A stretch of DNA of 64,000 bases. It comes from Shewanella sp. VB17. GTDB lineage: Bacteria; Pseudomonadota; Gammaproteobacteria; Enterobacterales; Shewanellaceae. The stretch spans positions 1,178,001 through 1,242,000 of the forward strand of contig NZ_JABRVS010000001.1 in NCBI RefSeq assembly GCF_013248905.1, written 5' to 3'. Positions 18,248 through 25,397 of the stretch are shown one piece after another. Position 1 is the first letter of the stretch. Each line of letters begins with the position of its first letter. The position numbers and the translations under genes are program-made. The notes under the pieces were generated by a model that was not told the origin of the DNA, made no database searches, and worked only from the letters and a program-made list of their open reading frames with translations.

Positions 18248-18720
18248 TTGTTTAGTTTCTGGCGGATAAAATCGATAGCACTCTGGTCTAAAATAAGCTT
18301 AGAAAGGTAACTGGTACCTGCTGGATGTTTAATCAAAATGCCTCTGTCGGTTATGCTTGAGCTTTGAATATCCTCCCAACATATTTGACTATTGATATAC
18401 AGTGATTTACTGGTTATTCCTTGATCATTAATGCTGATTTCAACGTCATTATTGGCAGATTGGCTAATCATTTGACGCCATAACCACCAAGCTTTTTTAA
18501 ACCTTACACTTAAGGCTTCTACTGCGCTCAATCCCACAATAAACAGTGATGCGTAAGCATTAATTCCAGTGAATAGCAGGCACGCACCTATTAGAAACAA
18601 AATGAGTGCCTTGTAGTAGGCTCGAATACTTCGCTCTACAGTGACAGATTCTTCAAAGCACTCTATAAAGTATTCTTTGTTTAATATATATGATTTGGTG
18701 TAACTAAATGATGTCTTCAT
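18238..18720 (-). CDS. YcxB-like two-helix membrane protein
   Basis: About 160 residues from ATG 18720. It has a cytosolic N-terminus, two adjacent membrane helices (about 37-75, YYKALILFLIGACLLFTGINAYASLFIVGLSAVEAL) and a C-terminal domain of about 80 residues. That domain has YcxB/PH-like beta features (EISINDQGITSKS, ICWEDIQSSSITDRGILIKHP). Function is unknown. A TTG start at 18777 would add 19 residues and looks less likely. The last codons lie in a threefold CCATTATTAG-type 10-bp tandem repeat (18221-18247), so length here may vary between strains. Confidence 0.6.
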   Translation of the reverse strand: MKTSFSYTKSYILNKEYFIECFEESVTVERSIRAYYKALILFLIGACLLFTGINAYASLFIVGLSAVEALSVRFKKAWWLWRQMISQSANNDVEISINDQGITSKSLYINSQICWEDIQSSSITDRGILIKHPAGTSYLSKLILDQSAIDFIRQKLNNNG

Positions 18721-18844
18721 GGGTACGAGTGCTGTGAGATAGTAGGGATAGTTTACTCTGCGAAGCGTGCAAATCAAATATTGTCTTTGTTATGTCTCGC
18801 CATCTACACTTAAATGATGGTTATTATTTGCGTGAGGAAATGTC

Positions 18845-19168
18845 ATGTCGTTTATTCCCAAGGGCTACACTTATGACCAATCCACAGAGGTATATACGAA
18901 AGAGAGTGTGCCAAAGATGTTGTTAGAGCGGCATTATACTAAAAAGGGGGTGTACGGACAGATCCATGTACTAAGTGGCACGCTTAAATATTTTGGTTAT
19001 AAGGGGTCATCACTGGATGCAGACAAAGAGGTACTCGTAAAAGCTCATGAAACAGCAATGGCACACCCTAATTACTTTCATCGACTCGAGCCTGCTAGCG
19101 ACGATCTTAAATTTGAAATCCATTTTTTTTGCTTATCCAACCGAAATCAAAACAAGTATTCTAAATAG
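18845..19168 (+). CDS. DUF1971 (YeaR/TehB-like cupin) protein
   Basis: This 107-residue protein matches the DUF1971 family: IPKGYTYDQSTEVYTKESVPKMLLERHYTKKGVYGQI, then a cupin-like beta barrel and FHRLEPASDDLKFEIHFF. Relatives include E. coli YeaR and the N-terminal domain of some TehB tellurite-resistance proteins; the biochemical role is unsettled. It starts at ATG 18845 with GAGGA just upstream. It is divergent from the YcxB-like gene and probably monocistronic. Confidence 0.8.
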   Translation: MSFIPKGYTYDQSTEVYTKESVPKMLLERHYTKKGVYGQIHVLSGTLKYFGYKGSSLDADKEVLVKAHETAMAHPNYFHRLEPASDDLKFEIHFFCLSNRNQNKYSK

Positions 19169-19396
19169 TTTACAAGAAATAAAGCCAAAATGAATCTATT
19201 TAGTGAGAAATAATACAGACCAACTCTTCGGTTAACAAAACTTAACATGACATTGACAGTAACTGTGGGTAAAGTGGCTTGTGCTTGTATTTATCATAAT
19301 GATTCAGCGAGATACCTAAAGTGGGTGATCAAGGAAAGCGAGTTAACAAGCATTGTTCACATGTCATCAAACATGGGAGTTAAAAGAGGAGAAAGT

Positions 19397-19645
19397 ATGT
19401 TGATTGGAAACATAGCAGAACTGTTTTTCTGGTTTTTTTGGGAGCTTTTACTCTCATATACCCTTTACATCACCGGCGCTTTGGTGCTCAGAGTGATTAC
19501 CTTCGGACAAGTTAGCAAACCGCTTTATTTTCCTTCTGTTTTTAGTAATGAGAAACGATTAGCAAAAAATGATTTTTTTTCAGTGTATATCACCGGATTT
19601 TTTTTCTATCTAATCTTACTGGCGTTCCTTATTGGGCTAGGATAA
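19397..19645 (+). CDS. Small hypothetical inner-membrane protein
   Basis: This 82-residue protein has two hydrophobic segments (about 5-35 and 58-80) joined by a short basic loop (SKPLYFPSVFSNEKRLAKND). ATG 19397 is preceded by AGAGGAGAAAG, a strong ribosome site, and is therefore preferred over the in-frame ATG at 19247. No family is recognised. It resembles many small uncharacterised Shewanella membrane proteins. Confidence 0.55.
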   Translation: MLIGNIAELFFWFFWELLLSYTLYITGALVLRVITFGQVSKPLYFPSVFSNEKRLAKNDFFSVYITGFFFYLILLAFLIGLG

Positions 19646-19774
19646 GCGCTGGCATAAGTGTCCATTTTAAAGTGCGAAAGTAATGGCTAGTCTCGGCAGC
19701 AAGTCAAGAACGTTGAGGTAGCCATATAGCTGATTAAATAAATGGAGTTGCTCATATTTAGTTCGTTTTATGAT

Positions 19775-20194
19775 CTAATTATAACGGTTTCGCTGTGCTG
19801 GAATGTCACTTAAGTACTGCACAAATTCCACTTCATAACCGTTTGGGTCAAGGTAATAGACATTTTGTCTGAAGTCATCGATAGCGCCATCCTTATCCAC
19901 AGTAAAACCCATTTCGGCTAGACGTGCGATGACGCCATTGATATCAGAGGTGACAAAAGCAAAATGGGCCAGCCCGACTTGATGCCCGCTTAAATCTCGG
20001 TTGTCACCGACACCATCATCGTTAAAAGTGAGATATTGATAATCATCGCCAAAATGAACCCAATTTCTCTCTTTACCATGCCAATTGGCTTCTCCTCCCC
20101 CTCTAATATGCCAATGTGGAAAGGCAGCTTGGTAAAACTTCAATGCGCTTGGAATATCGCTAACGACTAAGTTTAAGTGCTCCAGATGTATCAT
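19775..20194 (-). CDS. VOC-superfamily (glyoxalase/dioxygenase fold) protein
   Basis: This 139-residue metalloenzyme-fold protein is built from two beta-alpha-beta-beta-beta units: HLEHLNLVVSDIPSALKFYQ at the start and GLAHFAFVTSDINGVIARL in the middle. Candidate metal ligands are His4/His6, the His in GLAHF, and the Glu in YEVEFVQYL. The reaction (glyoxalase, dioxygenase or resistance) cannot be told. It is followed on the same strand by nothing close; a second VOC gene lies 34 bp upstream, so the two likely form a unit. Confidence 0.8.
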   Translation of the reverse strand: MIHLEHLNLVVSDIPSALKFYQAAFPHWHIRGGGEANWHGKERNWVHFGDDYQYLTFNDDGVGDNRDLSGHQVGLAHFAFVTSDINGVIARLAEMGFTVDKDGAIDDFRQNVYYLDPNGYEVEFVQYLSDIPAQRNRYN

Positions 20195-20228
20195 AAATTA
20201 TCCCTTATTTGTTTTTGTGAAGTGCAAT

Positions 20229-20606
20229 TTAGGTGAGTTCTACTTTCCATGGGGGATTTAACCGATTTTCACCCGCCCAATACAGTTTAATTTTATTGCC
20301 TGAAGGATCGCGTAGTACAGCTTCTCGCCATAGATAACTTTGCATTGTCGGCATTTGGTCAAAATGAATACCTTTGGCGATTAATTGTTCGACAAGTTGA
20401 TCTAGCTGTTGATGTTCAAAATAAATAACACTGTTGTTTTGTTTTTCAATTGGCTGCAAACTGAGTGAAAAGCTGGCATGGCCATCAGGACACTCAAATC
20501 TGGCATAGTGTGGGCTATCCACTATTTGAATAAAGCCCATTAAGCGATAAAAATCAGCGGTTTTTTGTATATTGTTAACGGTGAGTGTGACTTGATTCAT
20601 GTTCAT
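20229..20606 (-). CDS. VOC-superfamily protein
   Basis: This 125-residue single VOC-fold protein has NQVTLTVNNIQKTADFYRLMGF at the N-terminus and VLRDPSGNKIKLYWAGE near the C-terminus. The classical metal ligands are not all conserved (Gln or Asn where the first His is usual), so it may bind rather than transform its ligand. It is transcribed in the same direction as the second VOC gene 34 bp downstream. Confidence 0.75.
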   Translation of the reverse strand: MNMNQVTLTVNNIQKTADFYRLMGFIQIVDSPHYARFECPDGHASFSLSLQPIEKQNNSVIYFEHQQLDQLVEQLIAKGIHFDQMPTMQSYLWREAVLRDPSGNKIKLYWAGENRLNPPWKVELT

Positions 20607-20720
20607 TTTTATTCCTCACATTGATTTAAAAGGCAATGACATTTAAGTCAATGTTGCCTTGAATTTAAAGCCTGAATCATTCTAAATTGACTAATGATGC
20701 GGTGTGCTAAGTATTTGATA

Positions 20721-21353
20721 TTACATACCATGAAGGTACTCTTGTTGTTTTGGGTAGGGGACCGATTGATGCCTTTCACGAATGCCGCCTAATGCCTCAC
20801 CGTATTGATAAAGCATATGTAAACTGTACTGAATGCGATCTTTAAGATCGGATTCTCTTGAGTGCGCACTAGAGTTAGTGGTTAGCTCTCCGTCATTCTG
20901 TTTGTTCAGTACTTCTGTGACGTTACGTATGATCAGGTGATCGGGGAGGGCAACTAATTTATTGTTTTTAAGTGCGTTCATTCTTAGCTCTGCAATGGGG
21001 TAAGCGCCACTTATGCCACTAACAACAGAAATCAGTAATGCAGGTTTATGAGCAGTCTCTTGGTTATCACACATGAGGAGAAAGTTCTTTAACAGCGGCG
21101 ATGCCATGCCACCCCATTCAGGTGTGATTAAGATTAGGGCATCTGCTTGTTTCACCTTTTGGCTTATCAAGGGCCACGGATTGTCTTTGCCTAGCTTACT
21201 TTCAGGCTCACCATCCCAGAAGGGCAAGTTATGACGGCAGAGTTCGATATGACTTACCTCAGAGAAATCTGTTGCCGCCTGAGTTAAGTAGTGTGCGACC
21301 TTGGCACTTTGAGAGTGAGTTCTTTGGCTGCCGCTAACGATAAGTAAATCCAT
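20721..21353 (-). CDS. NAD(P)H-dependent FMN reductase family oxidoreductase
   Basis: This 210-residue flavodoxin-fold protein has the phosphate-binding loop SGSQRTHSQSAKVA (residues 7-20) and the family motif ITPEWGGMASPLLKNFL (about 76-92), where NADPH-dependent FMN reductases usually have PEYNxS. A trailing GGIRERHQSVPYP segment is also present. It probably reduces FMN, quinones or azo compounds. It is divergent from a SufR-like regulator with an inverted-repeat operator candidate between them, so redox- or iron-responsive control is plausible. Confidence 0.8.
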   Translation of the reverse strand: MDLLIVSGSQRTHSQSAKVAHYLTQAATDFSEVSHIELCRHNLPFWDGEPESKLGKDNPWPLISQKVKQADALILITPEWGGMASPLLKNFLLMCDNQETAHKPALLISVVSGISGAYPIAELRMNALKNNKLVALPDHLIIRNVTEVLNKQNDGELTTNSSAHSRESDLKDRIQYSLHMLYQYGEALGGIRERHQSVPYPKQQEYLHGM

Positions 21354-21379
21354 TTAGTAAACCTTTTTATTTATTTAAT

Positions 21380-21407
21380 ATTTAGTAATGTAATTGCTTT
21401 ACTAAAT
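21380..21407. promoter_or_regulatory. Candidate operator between the flavin reductase and SufR-like regulator
   Basis: ATTTAGTAA (21380-21388) and TTACTAAAT (21399-21407) form a perfect 9-bp inverted repeat with a 10-bp spacer. A further half-site TTTAGTAA lies at the reductase start codon (21353-21360). The position between two divergent genes, one of which encodes a DNA-binding protein, fits an autoregulatory operator. Assignment is inferred. Confidence 0.5.
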
Positions 21408-21563
21408 AAAGTAAAGCTCAAACCATAAATAAAGTAAATAAAAAAGTTTACTTAATAGCAGGATCGGTAATAATAGGGCACCAGAGTCATTTACATCATG
21501 TTTTCTTCTCGGGTAACAAAAGATAAATAGCACCATAGCCAGCAAAGCCAGAGGGGAGGCGTC

Positions 21564-22187
21564 ATGAAAACCAGTGACAGAATTATTCAATTACTTAAAA
21601 CCCAAGGCCCACAAACAGCGAAAGTACTAGCCAGCGAGTTGTCATTGACAACCATGGGCGTACGCCAGCATATGCAAGCCCTTGAGGATGACGGCGATGT
21701 GAGTTTTGAAGATATCAAGGCTAGCCGTGGTCGCCCAACTCGAGTGTGGTCTCTTACTCTCAAAAGTAATAGTCACTTCGGTGATCGTCATGAAGAGCTT
21801 TCGGTGCAACTGATAGATTCAGTCATCACCGTCTTTGGTGATTCAGGTCTTGAAAAGTTGATTGCCCATAGAGAAGAAGCATCACTGGCTCAGTATCAAT
21901 TGCGACTGCAAAACGAAATATCACTTGAAGGGAAAGTGAATGCGCTGGCTGAATTAAGGGAGGCTGAAGGCTATATGGCGACAGTGCAAATAGAAAAGGA
22001 TCACTATTGGCTATTGGAGAATCATTGCCCAATTTGTGCAGCAGCAAGTCAGTGTTTGAACTTCTGCCGCTCTGAGCTGAACTTGTTTCAGACCTTGTTA
22101 CAAGAAATGGCAACAGTTAGCCGAGAAGAGCACATTATTCAGGGGGCGCGTCGCTGTGCTTACAAAATTATCCCCATTGCAGGATAG
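21564..22187 (+). CDS. SufR-like Fe-S cluster HTH transcriptional regulator
   Basis: The 207-residue regulator has an N-terminal winged helix (about 1-70: KVLASELSLTTMGVRQHMQAL, ASRGRPTRVWSLT). Its C-terminal domain carries Cys155, Cys158, Cys164, Cys168 and Cys198 in CPICAAASQCLNFC and RRCAYKI. This cysteine pattern is that of SufR/DeoR-type regulators that bind an Fe-S cluster. ATG 21564 has a GGGGAGG ribosome site. It is divergent from a flavin reductase and directly upstream of rsuA (5 bp), so it likely autoregulates and responds to redox or iron state (inference). Confidence 0.78.
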   Translation: MKTSDRIIQLLKTQGPQTAKVLASELSLTTMGVRQHMQALEDDGDVSFEDIKASRGRPTRVWSLTLKSNSHFGDRHEELSVQLIDSVITVFGDSGLEKLIAHREEASLAQYQLRLQNEISLEGKVNALAELREAEGYMATVQIEKDHYWLLENHCPICAAASQCLNFCRSELNLFQTLLQEMATVSREEHIIQGARRCAYKIIPIAG

Positions 22188-22192
22188 ATAAC

Positions 22193-22894
22193 ATGGAGTC
22201 CAAACGTGCCCGCTTAGACCGATTTATCAGTCAACGGCTGCAAATTAACCGCAAACATGTCCGCTTAATGCTGGCTAAAGGTCAGGTTAGCGTTGATGGT
22301 GAGTTTGCGCGTGACATTGATATGATCGTGGATGAATTTTCTCATATTTGTGTCAACGACAAATTAATACAAGCAAACCAAGCTCGTTATCTTATGCTGC
22401 ATAAACCTGTGGGAGTGGTCAGTGCCACAGTTGATGATAAGCACAAAACAGTGATCGATCTGCTAGAACAGAATGATAAAGCAAGTTTACATATCGTGGG
22501 CAGGTTAGATCTCAATACATCTGGATTAGTGCTGTTAACCAATGATGGTCGTTGGTCGAAAAAACGGATGGATCCTGAGTATAAGGTGGGCAAGGTCTAC
22601 CAGGTTAAGCTGCAAAATCCACTGACCTCTGAGTATATTGCCGCTTTTGCACAAGGGATGTATTTTGAGTTTGAAAACATCACCACCTTGCCAGCTGAGC
22701 TTGACATTATCGATAGTCACACGGCGTTAGTGACCCTTTATGAGGGACGCTATCATCAAATTAAGCGGATGTTTGGCCGTTTCAGAAATCCGGTTATCGG
22801 CCTACATCGACTCTCTGTGGGGCAAATAGTATTAGATAAGGCATTAGCCGTTGGTGAAAGTCGTGAGTTAACATCCGATGAAATTAAGTGCTAA
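22193..22894 (+). CDS. rsuA: 16S rRNA pseudouridine synthase RsuA
   Basis: The 233-residue enzyme has an N-terminal S4 RNA-binding domain (about 6-60: RLDRFISQRLQINRKHVR) and the RsuA-family catalytic core with GRLDLNTSGLVLLT (catalytic Asp106). KPVGVVSA and the C-terminal EGRYHQIKRMFGRF are also present. RsuA converts U516 of 16S rRNA to pseudouridine. RluE/RluF-type paralogues share these motifs, but the length and YHQIKRMF fit RsuA. It begins 5 bp after the SufR-like regulator. Confidence 0.88.
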   Translation: MESKRARLDRFISQRLQINRKHVRLMLAKGQVSVDGEFARDIDMIVDEFSHICVNDKLIQANQARYLMLHKPVGVVSATVDDKHKTVIDLLEQNDKASLHIVGRLDLNTSGLVLLTNDGRWSKKRMDPEYKVGKVYQVKLQNPLTSEYIAAFAQGMYFEFENITTLPAELDIIDSHTALVTLYEGRYHQIKRMFGRFRNPVIGLHRLSVGQIVLDKALAVGESRELTSDEIKC

Positions 22895-22920
22895 ACAATC
22901 CATACTAATTTATGCCTATT

Positions 22921-22958
22921 TGAAATAAAAACAGAGAGTCATATCTGTTTTTATTTCA
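22921..22958. terminator. Bidirectional terminator, rsuA / peptide transporter
   Basis: A perfect 15-bp stem (TGAAATAAAAACAGA / TCTGTTTTTATTTCA) with an 8-base loop sits between two convergent genes. The A- and T-rich arms allow it to work in both directions. Confidence 0.8.
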
Positions 22959-22977
22959 GTTATAGGGTAATTATTGG

Positions 22978-24510
22978 TTAGGCATTTCTTAATGTGAGTA
23001 ACCATTTACCGTAGATAAATATGCCTACTGCTGAGATGGTGCCAATGGCAGCAATAATATACCAAGCCATGCCGATATTATGGGTGTTGTACAATAAGGT
23101 CGTCAGTGCCTGAGCTGATTCGCCAGTATAGCTTACCAAGGTGGTAAAGGCTTCGCCCTGAGGGATGGCGCTGATGTCATTAGCACTCATGCCACGCTCT
23201 TGGAGAAGTTCGAGCGAGAAAATCTCTTTTGATGCATACATCTCGTAAAGTTTAGGCGCAAAATACCCTTCTAACGTCCAGCCTATGCCTTGAGGTAACA
23301 TCACAAAGCCTAAATACATGGCCTTTTTACCCTCAGGGGCGATATTGCCCATAAATTCGTTTTTCTTTGGGCTTATCATCATCTCACCAAAAGAAAATAG
23401 CGCGATGGCCAGCACCATGATCCACGCGGCGTTAGTGGCACCAATGAGCACAAAGGCTAAAATACTGAGCAGACAGCCGCCTAACATGGCTGAGGTTATT
23501 CGGTATTTTGCCGTTAATGCCGCCACTAAAAAACAACTGGTCATGATCATACCGGCATTGAGATTAATCATGCCCTCAGGCATGACTTTAGTACCAGCGT
23601 TATCTAACCCTAACCAGAATTGGAAAAAACTATTGGTTGTGCCTTCAGGGCCAAACAGTGAGCTGACGATAACGCTGGTATCAACCCATTCGGCAACGTG
23701 GATAGGCAGGACATCAAACAGCGCGTTGTATAAAAACCAAAAACCGGCAAAGACTAACATGTAGTAAATGACTAAAGGTTTTTTAAGCTCATGCAGGGCA
23801 TCTTTCCACAGCGCTTGCTGGTGGAGTTCACCGGATTTTATCTTACGCTTACGCTCTAAACGTGCCTCTTTTCCCGGTTCTTTATAAGCCAGCAGAAAGA
23901 GAAAGTTAAGTGAGATGATCGCGGCGCAGGCATAAAAAACATTATCCCAAGATAATTGGCGCATATGTACGGCAACCAGTGGGCCAAGGAAACCACCAAT
24001 ATTGACCACTTGGTAAAAAATGCCCCACGCCATAGAGGTATTTTGTCTGCCAGTGGCGAGCACTAAGGTGCCTTGAATACCGGGTTTAAATATGCCAGTG
24101 CCGCCTGCGAGCAAAATAGCCCCGAATAAAAAACCATAAAAGTTAGGAAAAAATGCCATCACCAAATAGCCACAAATTTTGATAATAGTCGAGGCGAAAA
24201 TGGTCTCTTTGTAGCCGACTCTATCGGATATCCCCCCGGTAAATACAGGGATAAAAGTTTGCATGAAGGCCCAAATCGCGATGATGACACCATAATCGCT
24301 CAGGCTTATGCCTAATCCTCCTTCGGATACCGGCGCTTTGGCATACAAGCCCGCGCTGGCTTTAACGCCGTAGTAGGCCATGCGCTCAACCAGCTCCATG
24401 CCGCCCACTATCCAGAAAATATAACTTAAGCTGGCAATGGAGGCCCACATGCCTAACTGTTTCACTTCTCGCAGATCGTTATCTGCGTAAGTATCCTTGG
24501 AATCGCTCAT
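22978..24510 (-). CDS. POT-family proton-dependent oligopeptide transporter
   Basis: This 510-residue major-facilitator protein of the POT/PTR family has about 14 membrane segments. The first helix carries the family motif ExxER in GMELVERMAYYGVKA, linked in this family to proton coupling. GTGIFKPGIQGTLVLA provides the PTR2 signature in the 4-5 region, and FSFGEMMISPKKNEF carries the conserved helix 10 Glu. It imports di- or tripeptides using the proton gradient. It appears monocistronic and convergent with rsuA. Confidence 0.87.
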   Translation of the reverse strand: MSDSKDTYADNDLREVKQLGMWASIASLSYIFWIVGGMELVERMAYYGVKASAGLYAKAPVSEGGLGISLSDYGVIIAIWAFMQTFIPVFTGGISDRVGYKETIFASTIIKICGYLVMAFFPNFYGFLFGAILLAGGTGIFKPGIQGTLVLATGRQNTSMAWGIFYQVVNIGGFLGPLVAVHMRQLSWDNVFYACAAIISLNFLFLLAYKEPGKEARLERKRKIKSGELHQQALWKDALHELKKPLVIYYMLVFAGFWFLYNALFDVLPIHVAEWVDTSVIVSSLFGPEGTTNSFFQFWLGLDNAGTKVMPEGMINLNAGMIMTSCFLVAALTAKYRITSAMLGGCLLSILAFVLIGATNAAWIMVLAIALFSFGEMMISPKKNEFMGNIAPEGKKAMYLGFVMLPQGIGWTLEGYFAPKLYEMYASKEIFSLELLQERGMSANDISAIPQGEAFTTLVSYTGESAQALTTLLYNTHNIGMAWYIIAAIGTISAVGIFIYGKWLLTLRNA

Positions 24511-24751
24511 AGCTTTCCTTCAATTATTATAATTATGTAGTGTTAATCTCTTGATTAATAAAGTCAAATTGGTTAATTTAGGTGGGCAATCGCTACACCA
24601 ATTGACATAACCACAGTCACTTTACCTAATTGAATGTGGAAATACCAAATGATTAGCTAAAAATTATCTTGAGCCAGTAATAAGTACTGCAAGGGAAAAT
24701 AATAGTGATAGATTTTTGTGGGTATCTATCTCACTAAAGGAGCAGTAACTT

Positions 24752-25303
24752 ATGGGGACTCAATTAACGATACGTCTACTGACAGAGCAAGACTTACCGA
24801 AATTCTTTGATTATTTAATCGAGCAACTGGCTGAGAGTGGCCAGGGTGAGGTACCTTTATTTCAACCTTTATCCCGTGATAATCCCGAAGTGACAGTAGA
24901 GATGAAGCGCCGTTTTTCACAAGGGATAGCGACTGATTTTGGCCAAACTGGTTGGAGAAAAATATGGGGCGCATTAGATCAAGATGAGCATTTACTCGGT
25001 CATATTGATTTACGCGGCCATGGAGAGGCTCATACTGAGCACAGGGCGTTATTGGGGATGGGAGTTCATACCCGTGCTAGACGAACCGGTTTAGGTAAGC
25101 GATTTATTCAAGTGGCTCAAGCATGGGCTATGCAAGAAGCTGCGCTTGTTTGGATTGATCTCTGGGTGCTATCAAACAACAAACCAGCGATTGGTCTTTA
25201 TGAAGCAACTGGATTTAATAAGCTGGGTGAAATAGAAGACATGTTCAGGATTGACGCTGAGTCACACTCTTTTACGCGCATGGCTAAAAACCTTAGGGCT
25301 TAA
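24752..25303 (+). CDS. GNAT-family N-acetyltransferase
   Basis: This 183-residue acetyltransferase has the acetyl-CoA motif A region MGVHTRARRTGLGKRFIQVAQAW (R/QxxGxG/A form) and motif B WVLSNNKPAIGLYEATGFNKLGE. GEAHTEHRALLGMGV is the preceding beta strand. The acceptor (small molecule or protein) cannot be told. ATG 24752 follows AAAGGAGCAG. It is convergent with valS and shares a terminator with it. Confidence 0.85.
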   Translation: MGTQLTIRLLTEQDLPKFFDYLIEQLAESGQGEVPLFQPLSRDNPEVTVEMKRRFSQGIATDFGQTGWRKIWGALDQDEHLLGHIDLRGHGEAHTEHRALLGMGVHTRARRTGLGKRFIQVAQAWAMQEAALVWIDLWVLSNNKPAIGLYEATGFNKLGEIEDMFRIDAESHSFTRMAKNLRA

Positions 25304-25313
25304 TTTAGCTAAT

Positions 25314-25342
25314 AAAAAAGGCAGTCAATGACTGCCTTTTTA
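25314..25342. terminator. Bidirectional terminator, GNAT / valS
   Basis: An A-run, the stem GGCAGTCA / TGACTGCC and a T-run form a compact hairpin usable in both directions between convergent genes. Confidence 0.85.
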
Positions 25343-25397
25343 GTTGCGTTTTGAGCTTAGCTTTTTGCCTGTATCACGTAAAACTTTTTACCTACAG

